Source of the DNA: Methylobacterium nonmethylotrophicum
GTDB lineage: Bacteria; Pseudomonadota; Alphaproteobacteria; Rhizobiales; Beijerinckiaceae
Assembly: GCF_004745635.1 (NCBI RefSeq)
Contig: NZ_SRLB01000050.1
Span: forward strand, 1-32,998
Reading direction: 5' to 3'
Length of the DNA: 32,998 nucleotides
Shown: one piece after another, positions 8,955 to 17,634 of the stretch
Position numbering within the stretch: the first letter of the stretch is position 1
Layout of the letters: every line of letters begins with the position of its first letter
Program-made: the position numbers and the translations under genes
The notes under the pieces: model-generated
Database searches by the model: none
What the model saw: only the letters and a program-made list of their open reading frames with translations
What the model was told of the DNA's origin: nothing

Positions 8955-9140
8955 CTAATGCATCACTCGGGTGGAAGTCGTCCGCAGACGACTGATCTCA
9001 TCCTTCAGGTGAAGCTTGCGACGCTTCAGCTCGACAATTCGCAAGTCGTCGGTGGAGAGGTGGGTGATTGCGTCCTGGATCTCGCGCTCCAACGCTTCGT
9101 GCTTACGCTCGAGCTCGGAGAGATGCGTGTTCAGCGACAT
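8955..9140 (-). CDS. YdcH family (DUF465) small coiled-coil protein
   Basis: A 61-residue, highly charged helical protein. The segment LERKHEALEREIQDAI and the later LKRRKLHLKDEISRL fit DUF465/YdcH, whose hallmark is an L(K)KxKLxLKDEI motif near the C-terminus. The ATG at 9140 has AGGAGG upstream; the longer reading frame to 9269 is not supported. The family is short, widespread in Proteobacteria and lacks a settled function. A second family member starts divergently 259 nt away. Confidence 0.85.
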   Translation of the reverse strand: MSLNTHLSELERKHEALEREIQDAITHLSTDDLRIVELKRRKLHLKDEISRLRTTSTRVMH

Positions 9141-9399
9141 CAGCCAATGCCTCCTGTCATGTAAGTGACACAGGCAGCCTGCCACAGGCCGCGGCCGATG
9201 TCGAAGGCAATCGATGCTGCACCTGCGTAATGACCGCCGGGCCGGCGGCGCTGCGCGAGCCCGCCGCACAGGGCTGCACAGGCCCGCCGCGCAGGTCTGC
9301 GCGCCTCACCGCGCGGGGCTGCACAACCCCTGCGGTGCCCTTGCCGGAGGCCGGGCCCTGGTTCATGCTTCGAGGCATACCTCCAGGGCTGGGGCGGCG

Positions 9400-9618
9400 A
9401 TGGCGTTCGAGTTGAGTGCGGAATCGGCGGCGGAGTACGAGACCGAGCTGGCGCGGCTCCGGGAGGAGCATCGCGACCTCGACGACGCGATCGAGGCCCT
9501 GGCCGGGGTCATGGCCGGCGACCGCCTGCAGCTCCAGCGCCTCAAGAAGCGCAAGCTCGCCCTGCGCGACCGCATCTCCTTCCTGGAGGACCAGCTGACC
9601 CCGGACATCATCGCCTGA
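9400..9618 (+). CDS. YdcH family (DUF465) small coiled-coil protein, second copy
   Basis: A 72-residue helical protein ending in LKKRKLALRDRISFLEDQL, the DUF465 signature, with an acidic coiled-coil first half. The ATG at 9400 is chosen because the protein begins MAFELSAES there and the upstream extension is Arg/Pro-rich non-coding-looking sequence; the ribosome site (AGGGCTGGGG) is weak. It faces the same way as purE, which starts 115 nt downstream, and opposite the other YdcH gene. Confidence 0.82.
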   Translation: MAFELSAESAAEYETELARLREEHRDLDDAIEALAGVMAGDRLQLQRLKKRKLALRDRISFLEDQLTPDIIA

Positions 9619-9733
9619 CGGAGGGGTCCGGCGTCTTGCGGGAGCGCGGGCGCGCGGCTACTGCGGGAAACGACCGGTCGCGGCCCCCCTCGCGCGGGAA
9701 CGCGGCGCTTTTTGCGAGAGGATGCGCTTGACG

Positions 9734-10231
9734 ATGGCGGCATCGCCCCCCGTCGCGGTGATCATGGGCAGCCAGTCGGACTGGGCCACGATGCGCCACG
9801 CGGCCGAGACCCTCGAGGCGCTCGGGATCCCGTACGAGGCCCGCATCGTCTCGGCCCACCGCACCCCGGACCGCCTGGTCGCCTTCGCCAAGGGCGCGAA
9901 GGCCGCGGGCTTCCGGGTGGTGATCGCGGGCGCCGGCGGCGCCGCCCACCTGCCCGGCATGGCGGCCGCGATGACGCCGCTCCCGGTCTTCGGCGTGCCG
10001 GTCGAATCGAAGGCCCTGTCGGGCCAGGACAGCCTCCTGTCGATCGTGCAGATGCCGGCCGGCATCCCGGTGGGCACGCTCGCCATCGGCCGGGCCGGCG
10101 CCGTCAACGCGGCGCTGCTGGCCGCCGCCGTGCTGGCGCTCGCCGACGAGGCCCTGGCCGAGCGGCTCGACGCCTGGCGGGCCCGGCAGAGCGCGGCGGT
10201 GGCCGAGCACCCGGACACGAGCGCCCCGTGA
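9734..10231 (+). CDS. purE: N5-carboxyaminoimidazole ribonucleotide mutase
   Basis: A 165-residue class I PurE, which converts N5-CAIR to CAIR in de novo purine synthesis. Visible family motifs are VIMGSQSDW (substrate-binding Ser and Asp), VSAHRTPDR, the glycine-rich GAGGAAHLPGMAAAMT loop, PVFGVPV and SIVQMPAGIPVGT. Two starts are possible, ATG 9722 and ATG 9734. GAGAGG ends directly at 9721, too close for 9722 and about 12 nt from 9734, so 9734 was chosen. purK overlaps its stop by 4 nt (GTGA), the standard coupled purEK arrangement. Confidence 0.95.
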   Translation: MAASPPVAVIMGSQSDWATMRHAAETLEALGIPYEARIVSAHRTPDRLVAFAKGAKAAGFRVVIAGAGGAAHLPGMAAAMTPLPVFGVPVESKALSGQDSLLSIVQMPAGIPVGTLAIGRAGAVNAALLAAAVLALADEALAERLDAWRARQSAAVAEHPDTSAP

Positions 10232-11328
10232 GCACGCCCCTCATCGCGCCCGGCGCGACCATCGGTATCATCGGCGGCGGCCAGCTCGGCCGCATGATCG
10301 CGGTCGCGGCGGCGCAGTACGGGCTCAAGGCCCATATCTACTGTCCCGATCCCGACAGCCCCGCCTTCGAGGTGGCGGGGCGGCGCACCGTCGCGCCTTA
10401 CGACGACGTCGCCGCGCTCCAGGCCTTCGCCGACAGCGTCGACGTGGTGACCTACGAGTTCGAGAACATCCCGCGCGCCACCGCCGAGATCCTGGCGGCG
10501 CGCCGGCCGCTGCATCCGAGCGCCGCGGCGCTGGCGACGACGCAGGACCGGCTGACGGAGAAGAGCTTCGTCGCCGGGCTCGGCATCCCGGTGGCGCCGT
10601 TCCGGGCGGTGGACGACGCGGCCGGCCTCGGCGAGGCGGTGCGGGAGATCGGCCTGCCGGCGGTGCTGAAGACCCGGCGCTTCGGCTACGACGGCAAGGG
10701 CCAGGTGATGCTGCGGGACGCGCTCCCCGACCCCGCCGCCGTGATGGCCTCCCTGCGCGACCAGCCCTGCATCCTCGAGGGCTTCGTGCCTTTCGAGGCG
10801 GAGGTCTCGGTGGTGGCCGCCCGCACGGCGGATGGCGGCTTCTCGGCCTACGATCCGTGCGCCAACGAGCATCGCCACCACATCCTGGCCCGCACGATCG
10901 TGCCGGCCCCCGGCATGGCGCCCGAGACCGCGGCCGAGGCGGTGGCGGTGGCCCGGACCATCGCGGACGCGCTCGGCTATGTCGGCGTGCTGGCGGTGGA
11001 GATGTTCCTGGTGCGGCGCCCGGACGGCGGCGCCGGCGTGGTGGTCAACGAGATCGCCCCGCGGGTGCACAATTCCGGCCACTGGACCATCGAGGGCGCC
11101 GAGACCTCGCAATTCGCCCAGCACGTCCGGGCGATCTGCGGCTGGCCCCTCGGCAGTCCGGCGCTCACCGGCCCTTCGGTCGAGATGCTGAACCTCATCG
11201 GCGACCAGGCCGACGACTGGACCCGGATCCTGGCCGAGCCGGGCCGCCACCTCCACCTCTACGGCAAGGGCGAGGCCCGTCCCGGCCGCAAGATGGGCCA
11301 CGTCACCCGCGTGCGGAACGGCTCCTGA
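10228..11328 (+). CDS. purK: N5-carboxyaminoimidazole ribonucleotide synthase
   Basis: A 366-residue ATP-grasp ligase that forms N5-CAIR from AIR, bicarbonate and ATP, feeding PurE. The N-terminal Rossmann-like part has TIGIIGGGQLGRM. The ATP-grasp region includes LKTRRFGYDGKGQ, and the C-terminal part has VNEIAPRVHNSGHW and EGAETSQFAQH, all typical of PurK. The GTG start at 10228 shares GTGA with the purE stop, so translation is coupled. The open frame upstream to 9712 is only the overlap with purE in another frame. Confidence 0.96.
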   Translation: MSTPLIAPGATIGIIGGGQLGRMIAVAAAQYGLKAHIYCPDPDSPAFEVAGRRTVAPYDDVAALQAFADSVDVVTYEFENIPRATAEILAARRPLHPSAAALATTQDRLTEKSFVAGLGIPVAPFRAVDDAAGLGEAVREIGLPAVLKTRRFGYDGKGQVMLRDALPDPAAVMASLRDQPCILEGFVPFEAEVSVVAARTADGGFSAYDPCANEHRHHILARTIVPAPGMAPETAAEAVAVARTIADALGYVGVLAVEMFLVRRPDGGAGVVVNEIAPRVHNSGHWTIEGAETSQFAQHVRAICGWPLGSPALTGPSVEMLNLIGDQADDWTRILAEPGRHLHLYGKGEARPGRKMGHVTRVRNGS

Positions 11329-11599
11329 GCCCCGAAGGCGCGGCCCTGCGGCTGCCGAAGGTGAGGCCTCGCGGCCACACTCCCGGCGCGCGCCGCCCTC
11401 TCCAGCCCCCGGGGCTTCCCCAGGTCACACCTTCGCCACATCGGCCCGCACAAGCCTGGAGCGCGCTCAGCCTTTAAGCCGGCGTTCACCCCGATCCGGA
11501 ATGGTCGTCCGGCACCGGGACCGCGGGTGAGGCGGGGCGCGCGTGCGGATTGCGAGGTGCGCGGCGCGACGAGGATGCGCCGCCCCGGGGGAGCGGGCG

Positions 11600-12481
11600 A
11601 TGAACAACGGGATCGGCTTGAGCCGCGTGACACCGGCGGCCCGGGTGCTGGGAGCGACCGTGCTGACCGCGCTCGCGCTCGCCGGCTGCGACACCGTCAG
11701 CCGCGCGACGGCGACACGGCAATTCGCCGTGCTCGAGACCGACAAGTCCGGTGCGACCGAGGTCAACATCGCCTCTCTGTCGGACGTGATCCAGCGCAAC
11801 CCGGGCGACGCGGCGGCCTACAACACCCGCGGCGCGGCCTATGCCCGTGCGGGCAACTACGACTCGGCGATCGCCGACTTCACCAAGGCGATCCAGCTCG
11901 ACCCGAACTCGGCCTCGGCCTACGGCAACCGGGCGCTGGCCTATCGCCAGTCGGGCCGCAACGACGCGGCGCTCCAGGACTTCTCCAAGGCGATCAACGC
12001 CGACCCGAACTACACCGCCGCCTATATCGGGCGCGCCAACCTGCAGCGGGCGCAGGGCAACTTCGACGCCGCGTATGGCGACCTCAGCCAGGCGATCCGC
12101 CTGACGCCGGAATCGGCGGAGGCCTATCACGCCCGCGGCCTCGTGCGGCAGGCGCAGGGCCAGCACCGGGCGGCGATCGGCGACTTCGACGCCGCCATCG
12201 ACCGCAACCCGTTCGTGGCGGCGCCCTACGCCGCCCGCGGCCAGAGCCTGATCGCGACGAATCAGTACGACAAGGCGATCGAGGACTACAACGCGGCCCT
12301 CAACGTCAACAACAAGGACGCGGATTCCTGGGCCTACCGCGGCCTCGCCTACGAGAAGTCGAACCGCCGCCAGGAAGCGCTGGAGAGCTACCAGCGCGCC
12401 GTCGCCATCGACCAAGCCAACCCGATCGCCAAGCAGGGCCTGGGCCGGATGCAGGGCGGGATGGCGTCGTTGTTCCGGTAG
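11600..12481 (+). CDS. TPR-repeat lipoprotein (NlpI-like)
   Basis: A 293-residue protein. The N-terminus is a lipoprotein signal peptide with the lipobox LALAGC, placing the lipidated cysteine at residue 30. The rest is about six tetratricopeptide repeats with regular AYxxRGxAY / A(I/L)xDFxxAIxLDP spacing (for example NYDSAIADFTKAIQLDPNS), ending in a short Gly/Met-rich tail. TPR lipoproteins of this kind act as periplasmic scaffolds, for example NlpI with murein hydrolases and proteases; the partner here is unknown. ATG 11600 was chosen over the upstream in-frame ATG at 11543 because it begins the signal peptide and has GGGGGAG ahead. A strong terminator follows. Confidence 0.88.
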   Translation: MNNGIGLSRVTPAARVLGATVLTALALAGCDTVSRATATRQFAVLETDKSGATEVNIASLSDVIQRNPGDAAAYNTRGAAYARAGNYDSAIADFTKAIQLDPNSASAYGNRALAYRQSGRNDAALQDFSKAINADPNYTAAYIGRANLQRAQGNFDAAYGDLSQAIRLTPESAEAYHARGLVRQAQGQHRAAIGDFDAAIDRNPFVAAPYAARGQSLIATNQYDKAIEDYNAALNVNNKDADSWAYRGLAYEKSNRRQEALESYQRAVAIDQANPIAKQGLGRMQGGMASLFR

Positions 12482-12504
12482 GAGCAATCCTCGTAGAACG
12501 AGAG

Positions 12505-12537
12505 AAAAGCCCCCTTCTGTCAAGTCGGGGGCTTTTT
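12505..12537 (+). terminator. Rho-independent terminator
   Basis: AAAAGCCCCC (12505-12514) pairs with GGGGGCTTTT (12527-12536) around a 12-nt loop and continues into a T-run. It begins 23 nt after the TPR lipoprotein stop. It is one of two textbook intrinsic terminators in the window. Confidence 0.93.
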
Positions 12538-12908
12538 GCTTTGGTATTCCGACAACCTAAAATAACCTCCATTCACCGGATTTGCGTGATTGAAACTGCC
12601 ATTTTTGAGATTTACGTGAGGTGGTTTTCAGCAAATGGCATGTTGCTGTAATTGGCCAGGCTTCTGAGAACTGATTGCTTCTACGAAGCCGTCATAGATT
12701 GCGATCGAGAAGCATTGTTGGAAGCGCCGGATTGCATGGCGATAACAGGGAGCGCCGAGATCCATCGGCGTCAGGAAGCATGGATCGATATTTTAAATAT
12801 TTGCAAGGTCGATATAGGCACCAATCAATTATTATACGCAGAAAGCAACTGATGGCGGCCAAACAGATGCTTGCTTGAGGCGAAACGAAGCGAAGCAGGC
12901 ATAACCAT
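12538..12908. other. AT-rich intergenic patch without a convincing gene
   Basis: This stretch is far richer in A and T than the rest of the window, with runs such as ATATTTTAAATATTTG near 12787-12802. A 66-codon frame (12652-12852) would need a TTG start, has no ribosome site and encodes a peptide I do not recognise. A second short frame overlaps it. The composition suggests imported DNA or a decayed element; no transposase or integrase signature is seen. Confidence 0.5.
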
Positions 12909-13355
12909 TCAAAACACCTTCCGGTACTGAATGAACCCCGGCCGGTCCGCCAGCGTGTCGTACAAGGCCCGCGCCGTGACGTTGGCCTCCTGGGTCAGCC
13001 AGTACACCCGGCTCGCGCCCGCGCCTTGCGCCGCCGCATAGACCGCCTCGATCAGCGCCCGGCCCACGCCCTGCCCGCGCGCCGCCGGCGCGGTGAACAG
13101 GTCCTGGAGGTAGCAATAGGGGCCGGCGGTCCAGGTCGAGCGGTGGAAGAGATAGTGGACGAGGCCGGTGACGGCGCCGTCCTGCTCGGCCACGAGGGCG
13201 TGCATCGGCTCGGCGGGGTCGTGCAGGCGGGTCCAGGTGAGGTCGATGACCTCGGGAGCGAGCGTGGCGCCGTAGAAGGCGAGGTATCCCTGCCAGAGCG
13301 GGTCCCAGGCCGCGCGCTCGTCGGGCCGAAGCGGGCGAATCGTGGGGATCGTCAT
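12909..13355 (-). CDS. GNAT family N-acetyltransferase
   Basis: A 148-residue acetyltransferase with one GNAT domain. Acetyl-CoA-binding motif A is DLFTAPAARGQGVGRALIEA (the RGQGVGRA loop). LTQEANVTARALYD gives the usual C-terminal (N)xxAxxLY motif, and the chain ends in FIQYRKVF. Start at ATG 13355 gives MTIPTIRPL, a normal GNAT beginning, with AAGGA about 11 nt ahead; the frame open to 13595 is unsupported upstream. The substrate, a small molecule or protein amine, is unknown. It lies just past the AT-rich patch but has normal GC-rich codon use. Confidence 0.9.
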   Translation of the reverse strand: MTIPTIRPLRPDERAAWDPLWQGYLAFYGATLAPEVIDLTWTRLHDPAEPMHALVAEQDGAVTGLVHYLFHRSTWTAGPYCYLQDLFTAPAARGQGVGRALIEAVYAAAQGAGASRVYWLTQEANVTARALYDTLADRPGFIQYRKVF

Positions 13356-13629
13356 CCGGCGCGAATCCTTTCGGCGAGCCTGCAGGGTCGCGGGGAATGC
13401 CGGCGGGATCAAGGGGCCGCGGCCGGCCTCCCAGGGCCATCGCGTCAGGCCCGGACCGGTTCGAGCGGCGCGCGGCGCAGGATCGTGGTTGCGTTGGGGC
13501 CTGGCGACCGCGGAACGCTCGCCGGTCTCTACCCGGACGACCTCGAAGCCCTTTCCCGACACACGCCCGCACACCCAGCAAAAAGCTGAGGCCATTCGCG
13601 GCCGGTCTTCCGTCGCGGCCCGCCCCGAG

Positions 13630-13923
13630 TCAGGGCCGCGCGAACGGGACGTCCGGGGTCGCGGCGGGCGAACCCGGGGGCAGCGGACTCTCGTCGCCGA
13701 TCACGCTGGTGGTGCCGCCGGGCGGGCCGTCGAAGCCGACGACGCCCATCGGGTTGCTCGGCGTGACGGTCGGGTTCGGCCGCACGGCCCGGACGCTGCC
13801 GGTCGCCGGCGGATCGAGCGGTGTGGCGCGCGGGCTCACGGTCATGTCGAGGGCACCTTGCGCGAAAGCCGGGCCGGCGAGCGCCAGCCCGAGGAGGCCG
13901 GCGAGGGCGAGGGTCGCTTTCAC
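13630..13923 (-). CDS. Small exported Pro-rich protein
   Basis: A 97-residue protein starting at GTG 13923 with AAGGAGA about 9 nt upstream. A textbook signal peptide (KATLALAGLLGLALAGPAFA) would be cleaved before QGALD. The mature part of about 75 residues is rich in Pro, Gly, Ser and Thr and looks disordered. No family is recognised. The frame stays open to 14043, but the signal peptide and ribosome site fix the GTG start. It is divergent from the carotenoid genes, with 206 nt between that should hold both promoters. Confidence 0.75.
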   Translation of the reverse strand: MKATLALAGLLGLALAGPAFAQGALDMTVSPRATPLDPPATGSVRAVRPNPTVTPSNPMGVVGFDGPPGGTTSVIGDESPLPPGSPAATPDVPFARP

Positions 13924-14129
13924 GGCGGAATGTCTCCTTGATGGTGGGATGTCCCCTGACGGCAGCGGCGCCGCGTTCCGCCGGTCAACCCGTCGGGGAC
14001 TCTGCCGGCTCCCTGACGACGAGGAATGCCCCCGGCGCGGCAACGTGCACCGCCCCTTCCGCGTTGACCCGCCCTGGCCTGAGCCTAGCTTGTCCGGAAC
14101 GGGCGTGTCGCCCGCTCGGGAGAGGCGTG

Positions 14130-15662
14130 ATGGCGGGGTCCTCGGTCGCGGTGGTCGGCGGCGGGTTGGGCGGTCTGGCGGCGGCCTGCGTGGCCGCGGC
14201 GCGGGGGCACGACGTCACGCTCTACGACAAGAACGCCTGGATCGGCGGCAAGGCCGCGGTGCTGCACGAGGGCGGCTTCCGCTTCGACATGGGGCCGACC
14301 ATCCTGACGGTGCCCCGCGTCCTCGAGCGCATCTTCGCCGAATCCGGTCGCTCGGTGCACGACTACATGGACCTGCGCCGCCTCGACCCGCAATGGCGCT
14401 GCTTCTTCGACGACGGCAGCCGCATCGACCTGATGGAGAACGTCAAGGCGATGGCGGCCGAGATGGACCGCTTCGCCCCCGGCCAGGGCGCCGGCGAGGG
14501 CTACCAGCGCTTCATCGCCCTGTCCGAGCACCTGCACGGCGTCTCGGAGCGCTTCTTCTTCTGGAAGCCGGTCCAGGACCTGTTCGACACCATCAACATC
14601 CGCGCCAACCTCAATCCCGGTACCTTGCGCGACGTGCTGTCGCTGCGCATGCACGCCTCGGTCGCCGGCACCATCCGGGGCAAGGTGCGGGACGCGCGCC
14701 TCGCCCAGATGCTCGACCACTTCGTGCAATATGTCGGCTCCTCGCCCTACGGCGCGCCGGCGGTGCTCTGCGCCATCGCCCACATGCAGACCGCCGACGG
14801 CGTCTGGTACCCGATGGGCGGCACCCGCGCCGTGGCCGAGGGGCTGATGAAGCTCGCCGGCGATCTCGGGGCGACGCTCAAGGCCGACAGCGAGGTCGAG
14901 GGCGTCGCGATCGAGAACGGCGCCGTGAAGGGCGTGCGGGTCGGCGGCACGGTGGTGCCGTACGACAAGGTGATCTCGAACATGGACGCGGTGCGCACCT
15001 ATCGCGAGCTCGTCGGCGGCGAGGTCGGGCGGGCTTACGAGAAGCGCAGCTTCGAGCCGGCCTGCTCGGGCGTGGTGCTCTATCTCGGGCTCAACAAGCG
15101 CTACGACCACCTCGCCCATCACGACTTCGTCTTTTCGCGCGACCCCGAGGAGGAGTTCGACGCGATCTACCGCAAGGGCGAGCCGGCCCCGGACCCGACC
15201 GCCTACCTCGCGGCGCCGAGCAGCACCGACCCGTCGGTGGCCCCCGAGGGCGGCGAGGCGCTCTACGTCCTGGTCCACACGCCCTATCTTCGCCCGCACC
15301 ACGACTGGTCGCAGATGCTGCCGGCCTACCGGCAGAAGATCCTCGACAAGCTGAAGCGCACCGCCGGCATGCCCGACATCGAGGAGCGCATCGTGGTCGA
15401 GCGCCACCTGACGCCTGCGGACATCCATTCCCGCTACAAGGTGCTGAACGGCGCGATCTACGGCCTGGCCTCACACGGGCGGATCATGGGGGCGTTCAAG
15501 CCCGGCAACCGCTCGCGGGAGGTGCGCGGCCTCTACCTCGCCGGCGGCGCCGCCCATCCGGGGCCCGGCATGCCGATGGTGATGATGTCGGGCTGGATCG
15601 CCGCGGACGCCCTCGACCAGGACGCGAGCGGCACCGCCGAGGATCTGAAGGCGGCCTCGTGA
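14130..15662 (+). CDS. CrtP/CrtI-family carotenoid oxygenase or desaturase (C30 type)
   Basis: A 510-residue FAD enzyme of the phytoene desaturase superfamily. It has the dinucleotide fold VAVVGGGLGGLAAA at the N-terminus, DMGPTILTVPRVLE after it, and the C-terminal FAD motif GLYLAGGAAHPGPGMPMV. From memory of the families, YVGSSPYGAPAVL, the HMQ-x4-GVWY stretch, KVISNMD and LAHHDFVF resemble staphylococcal CrtP (4,4'-diaponeurosporene oxygenase) more than the desaturases CrtI or CrtN. Such enzymes oxidise the terminal methyl of a C30 carotene toward aldehyde or acid at the membrane. GGGAGAGG precedes the ATG. An acyltransferase and a CrtQ-like glycosyltransferase follow in overlapping frames, which supports a carotenoic-acid ester pathway. 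A plain desaturase is the alternative. Confidence 0.88.
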   Translation: MAGSSVAVVGGGLGGLAAACVAAARGHDVTLYDKNAWIGGKAAVLHEGGFRFDMGPTILTVPRVLERIFAESGRSVHDYMDLRRLDPQWRCFFDDGSRIDLMENVKAMAAEMDRFAPGQGAGEGYQRFIALSEHLHGVSERFFFWKPVQDLFDTINIRANLNPGTLRDVLSLRMHASVAGTIRGKVRDARLAQMLDHFVQYVGSSPYGAPAVLCAIAHMQTADGVWYPMGGTRAVAEGLMKLAGDLGATLKADSEVEGVAIENGAVKGVRVGGTVVPYDKVISNMDAVRTYRELVGGEVGRAYEKRSFEPACSGVVLYLGLNKRYDHLAHHDFVFSRDPEEEFDAIYRKGEPAPDPTAYLAAPSSTDPSVAPEGGEALYVLVHTPYLRPHHDWSQMLPAYRQKILDKLKRTAGMPDIEERIVVERHLTPADIHSRYKVLNGAIYGLASHGRIMGAFKPGNRSREVRGLYLAGGAAHPGPGMPMVMMSGWIAADALDQDASGTAEDLKAAS

Positions 15663-16504
15663 GGGAGCGGGCAAGTCCGCGCGAGCGGGTAGGCCCGCGC
15701 GGGCGGGCTGCCCTGCCACCGGATCCGGTCGCGGCCCGCTCCCCCCTCGTCTGGCGCTTCATGGGCCTGTACTTCGCCCGCTACGTGAGGCGCCACCTCA
15801 ACGCCCTGCGCCTGGCGAACTGGGGCCAGCCCCCGCATGCGCCCGCCGGCCCGGTGGTGATCTACTGCAACCACCCGGCCTGGTGGGACGCGGCCCTCAT
15901 CATCCTGCTCGCCCAGCGGTTCTTCCCGGCGGCGGAGAGCTACGCGCCGTTCGACGCCGCGATGCTCGCGCGCTACCGCATCTTCGCCCGCATGGGCGCC
16001 TTCGGGGTCGACCTCGACAGCCCCCGCGGCGCGGCGGCGTTCATGGCCGCCTCCCGAACGATCCTCGACCGGCCGGGCCGGGTGCTGTGGATCACCGCGC
16101 AGGGGCGCTTCAGCGACGTGCGCGAGCGGCCGCTCGGCCTGCGCCCCGGGGTCGCGCGGCTCGCCGAACTCGCCCCCGACGCCCTGTTCGTGCCGCTCGC
16201 CCTCGATTACGCCTTCTGGGACGAGCGGGGGGCGGAAGGCTGCGCCGCCTTCGGCCCGGGACTTCCCGGCCGCGACCTCCTCGCCCTGCCCCGCCCGAAC
16301 CGCCTCGCCCGCCTGGAGGCCGACCTGACCGCCACCCTGGACCGCCTCGGCGCCGACGTGCAGAGCCGCGACCCCGCCCGCTTCAGCTCCCTGCTCGAGG
16401 GGCAGCGCGGGGTCGGGGGCGTCTACGACGCCTGGAACCGGATGATCGCCGCGCTCAGCGGGCGCCGCTTCGTGGCGGGCCACCGCGAGGGGCGGGCGCC
16501 GTGA
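15659..16504 (+). CDS. PlsC-like acyltransferase of the carotenoid cluster
   Basis: A 281-residue acyltransferase of the lysophospholipid acyltransferase type. It has an HX4D catalytic motif in CNHPAWWD (His72, Asp77) and a second motif, TAQGRFSDVRERP, where PlsC proteins have their glycerol-phosphate-binding EGTRS-like block. The first 30 residues are Arg/Pro-rich. The GTG start at 15659 shares GTGA with the preceding stop, so translation is probably coupled. In C30 carotenoid clusters of other bacteria an acyltransferase adds a fatty acid to the sugar of the glycosyl ester; that role is inferred from context. A phospholipid acyltransferase cannot be excluded. Confidence 0.87.
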   Translation: MRERASPRERVGPRGRAALPPDPVAARSPLVWRFMGLYFARYVRRHLNALRLANWGQPPHAPAGPVVIYCNHPAWWDAALIILLAQRFFPAAESYAPFDAAMLARYRIFARMGAFGVDLDSPRGAAAFMAASRTILDRPGRVLWITAQGRFSDVRERPLGLRPGVARLAELAPDALFVPLALDYAFWDERGAEGCAAFGPGLPGRDLLALPRPNRLARLEADLTATLDRLGADVQSRDPARFSSLLEGQRGVGGVYDAWNRMIAALSGRRFVAGHREGRAP

Positions 16505-17616
16505 CCGCGCTCGCGCTCCTCGCCCTCGCGCTGGCGCTGCTGCCGGCGGGCCTGGCGCTTGCCAACCTCCTGGCTCTGCGGGCGCGGCCCGCGGCGGCGG
16601 TGCCGAACGGCCTGGTCTCGATCCTGATCCCGGCCCGCAACGAGGCAGCCAATATCGGCCCGACCCTGGCCGCAGCGCTCGCCAGCACCGGCGTCCCGGT
16701 CGAGGTGATCGTCGCCGACGACCATTCGACGGATGGAACGGCGGCGATCGTCGCCGGGATCGCCGCCAGCGATCCCCGCCTGCGCCTGATCCCGGTCCCG
16801 CCCCTGCCTGCGGGCTGGACCGGCAAGAACCACGCCTGCCACATCCTCGGCGAGGCCGCCACGGGCCGCCACCTGCTGTTCATCGACGCCGACGTGCGCC
16901 TCGCTCCTCACGGCGCCGCGGCCCTGGCGGCAGCGGCGGAATCGGCCGGCGCGGCCCTCGTCAGCGGCGTGCCGCGCCAGGTCACGGCGACGCTCGGGGA
17001 GCGCCTGACCGTGCCGATGATCAATCTCCTGCTGCTCGGCTACCTGCCGATCCCGCTGATGCGCCGCCTCACGGATCCGGCCCTCGGGGCGGCCTGCGGC
17101 CAGCTGGTGCTGGTGGAGGCAGAGGCCTATCGCCGGGTCGGCGGCCACGGAGCGATCCGCGAGAGCCTGCACGACGGCGTGCGCCTGCCCCGCGTTGTCC
17201 GCCGCGCCGGCCTCGCCACCGACCTCGTGGCGGCCTCCGATCTCGCGACCTGCCGGATGTACACCGATTTCGCCCAGGCCTGGGCCGGCTTCTCGAAGAA
17301 TGCCCATGAGGGCCTGGCGACGCCCCGCGCCCTGCCGGTCTGGACCGTGCTGCTGGGCGGCGGCCACGTCCTGCCGCCGCTCCTGGTCCTCGCCGCACCC
17401 CTCGGCGCCGGCGATGCGACGCTCGCGCTCGCCGCCCTCGCCGTCTCCCTCCTCACCCGGGCGGCGATCACGCTTTTCACCCGCGAAGACCCCTGGACGA
17501 TCCCGCTCCATCCCCTCACCGTGGCGCTGGCGCTGGCCTTGCAATGGAACGCGCTCCTGCGTCCCCGTCGGGCGGGGGTCGCCACCTGGAAGGGGCGGAC
17601 CTACCCGGCGGCCTGA
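16501..17616 (+). CDS. CrtQ-like family 2 glycosyltransferase
   Basis: A 371-residue membrane glycosyltransferase: an N-terminal hydrophobic helix (1-26), a GT-A catalytic domain and two or three C-terminal hydrophobic segments. VSILIPARNE and VIVADDHSTDGT are the nucleotide-sugar half, GWTGKNHAC is the CrtQ-type loop, and the metal-binding DxD is Asp129-Ala-Asp131 in FIDADV. The C-terminus WKGRTY recalls the WKGRQY end of staphylococcal CrtQ, which glucosylates diaponeurosporenoate. It starts at GTG 16501 inside the acyltransferase stop (GTGA). I infer glycosylation of a C30 carotenoic acid. Confidence 0.88.
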   Translation: MTALALLALALALLPAGLALANLLALRARPAAAVPNGLVSILIPARNEAANIGPTLAAALASTGVPVEVIVADDHSTDGTAAIVAGIAASDPRLRLIPVPPLPAGWTGKNHACHILGEAATGRHLLFIDADVRLAPHGAAALAAAAESAGAALVSGVPRQVTATLGERLTVPMINLLLLGYLPIPLMRRLTDPALGAACGQLVLVEAEAYRRVGGHGAIRESLHDGVRLPRVVRRAGLATDLVAASDLATCRMYTDFAQAWAGFSKNAHEGLATPRALPVWTVLLGGGHVLPPLLVLAAPLGAGDATLALAALAVSLLTRAAITLFTREDPWTIPLHPLTVALALALQWNALLRPRRAGVATWKGRTYPAA

Positions 17617-17634
17617 GTCCACGAGGGAGACAGC

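Noticed and set aside
12652..12852. Possible 66-codon gene in the AT-rich patch
   Set aside because: It needs a TTG start, has no ribosome site, and the peptide shows no recognisable pattern.
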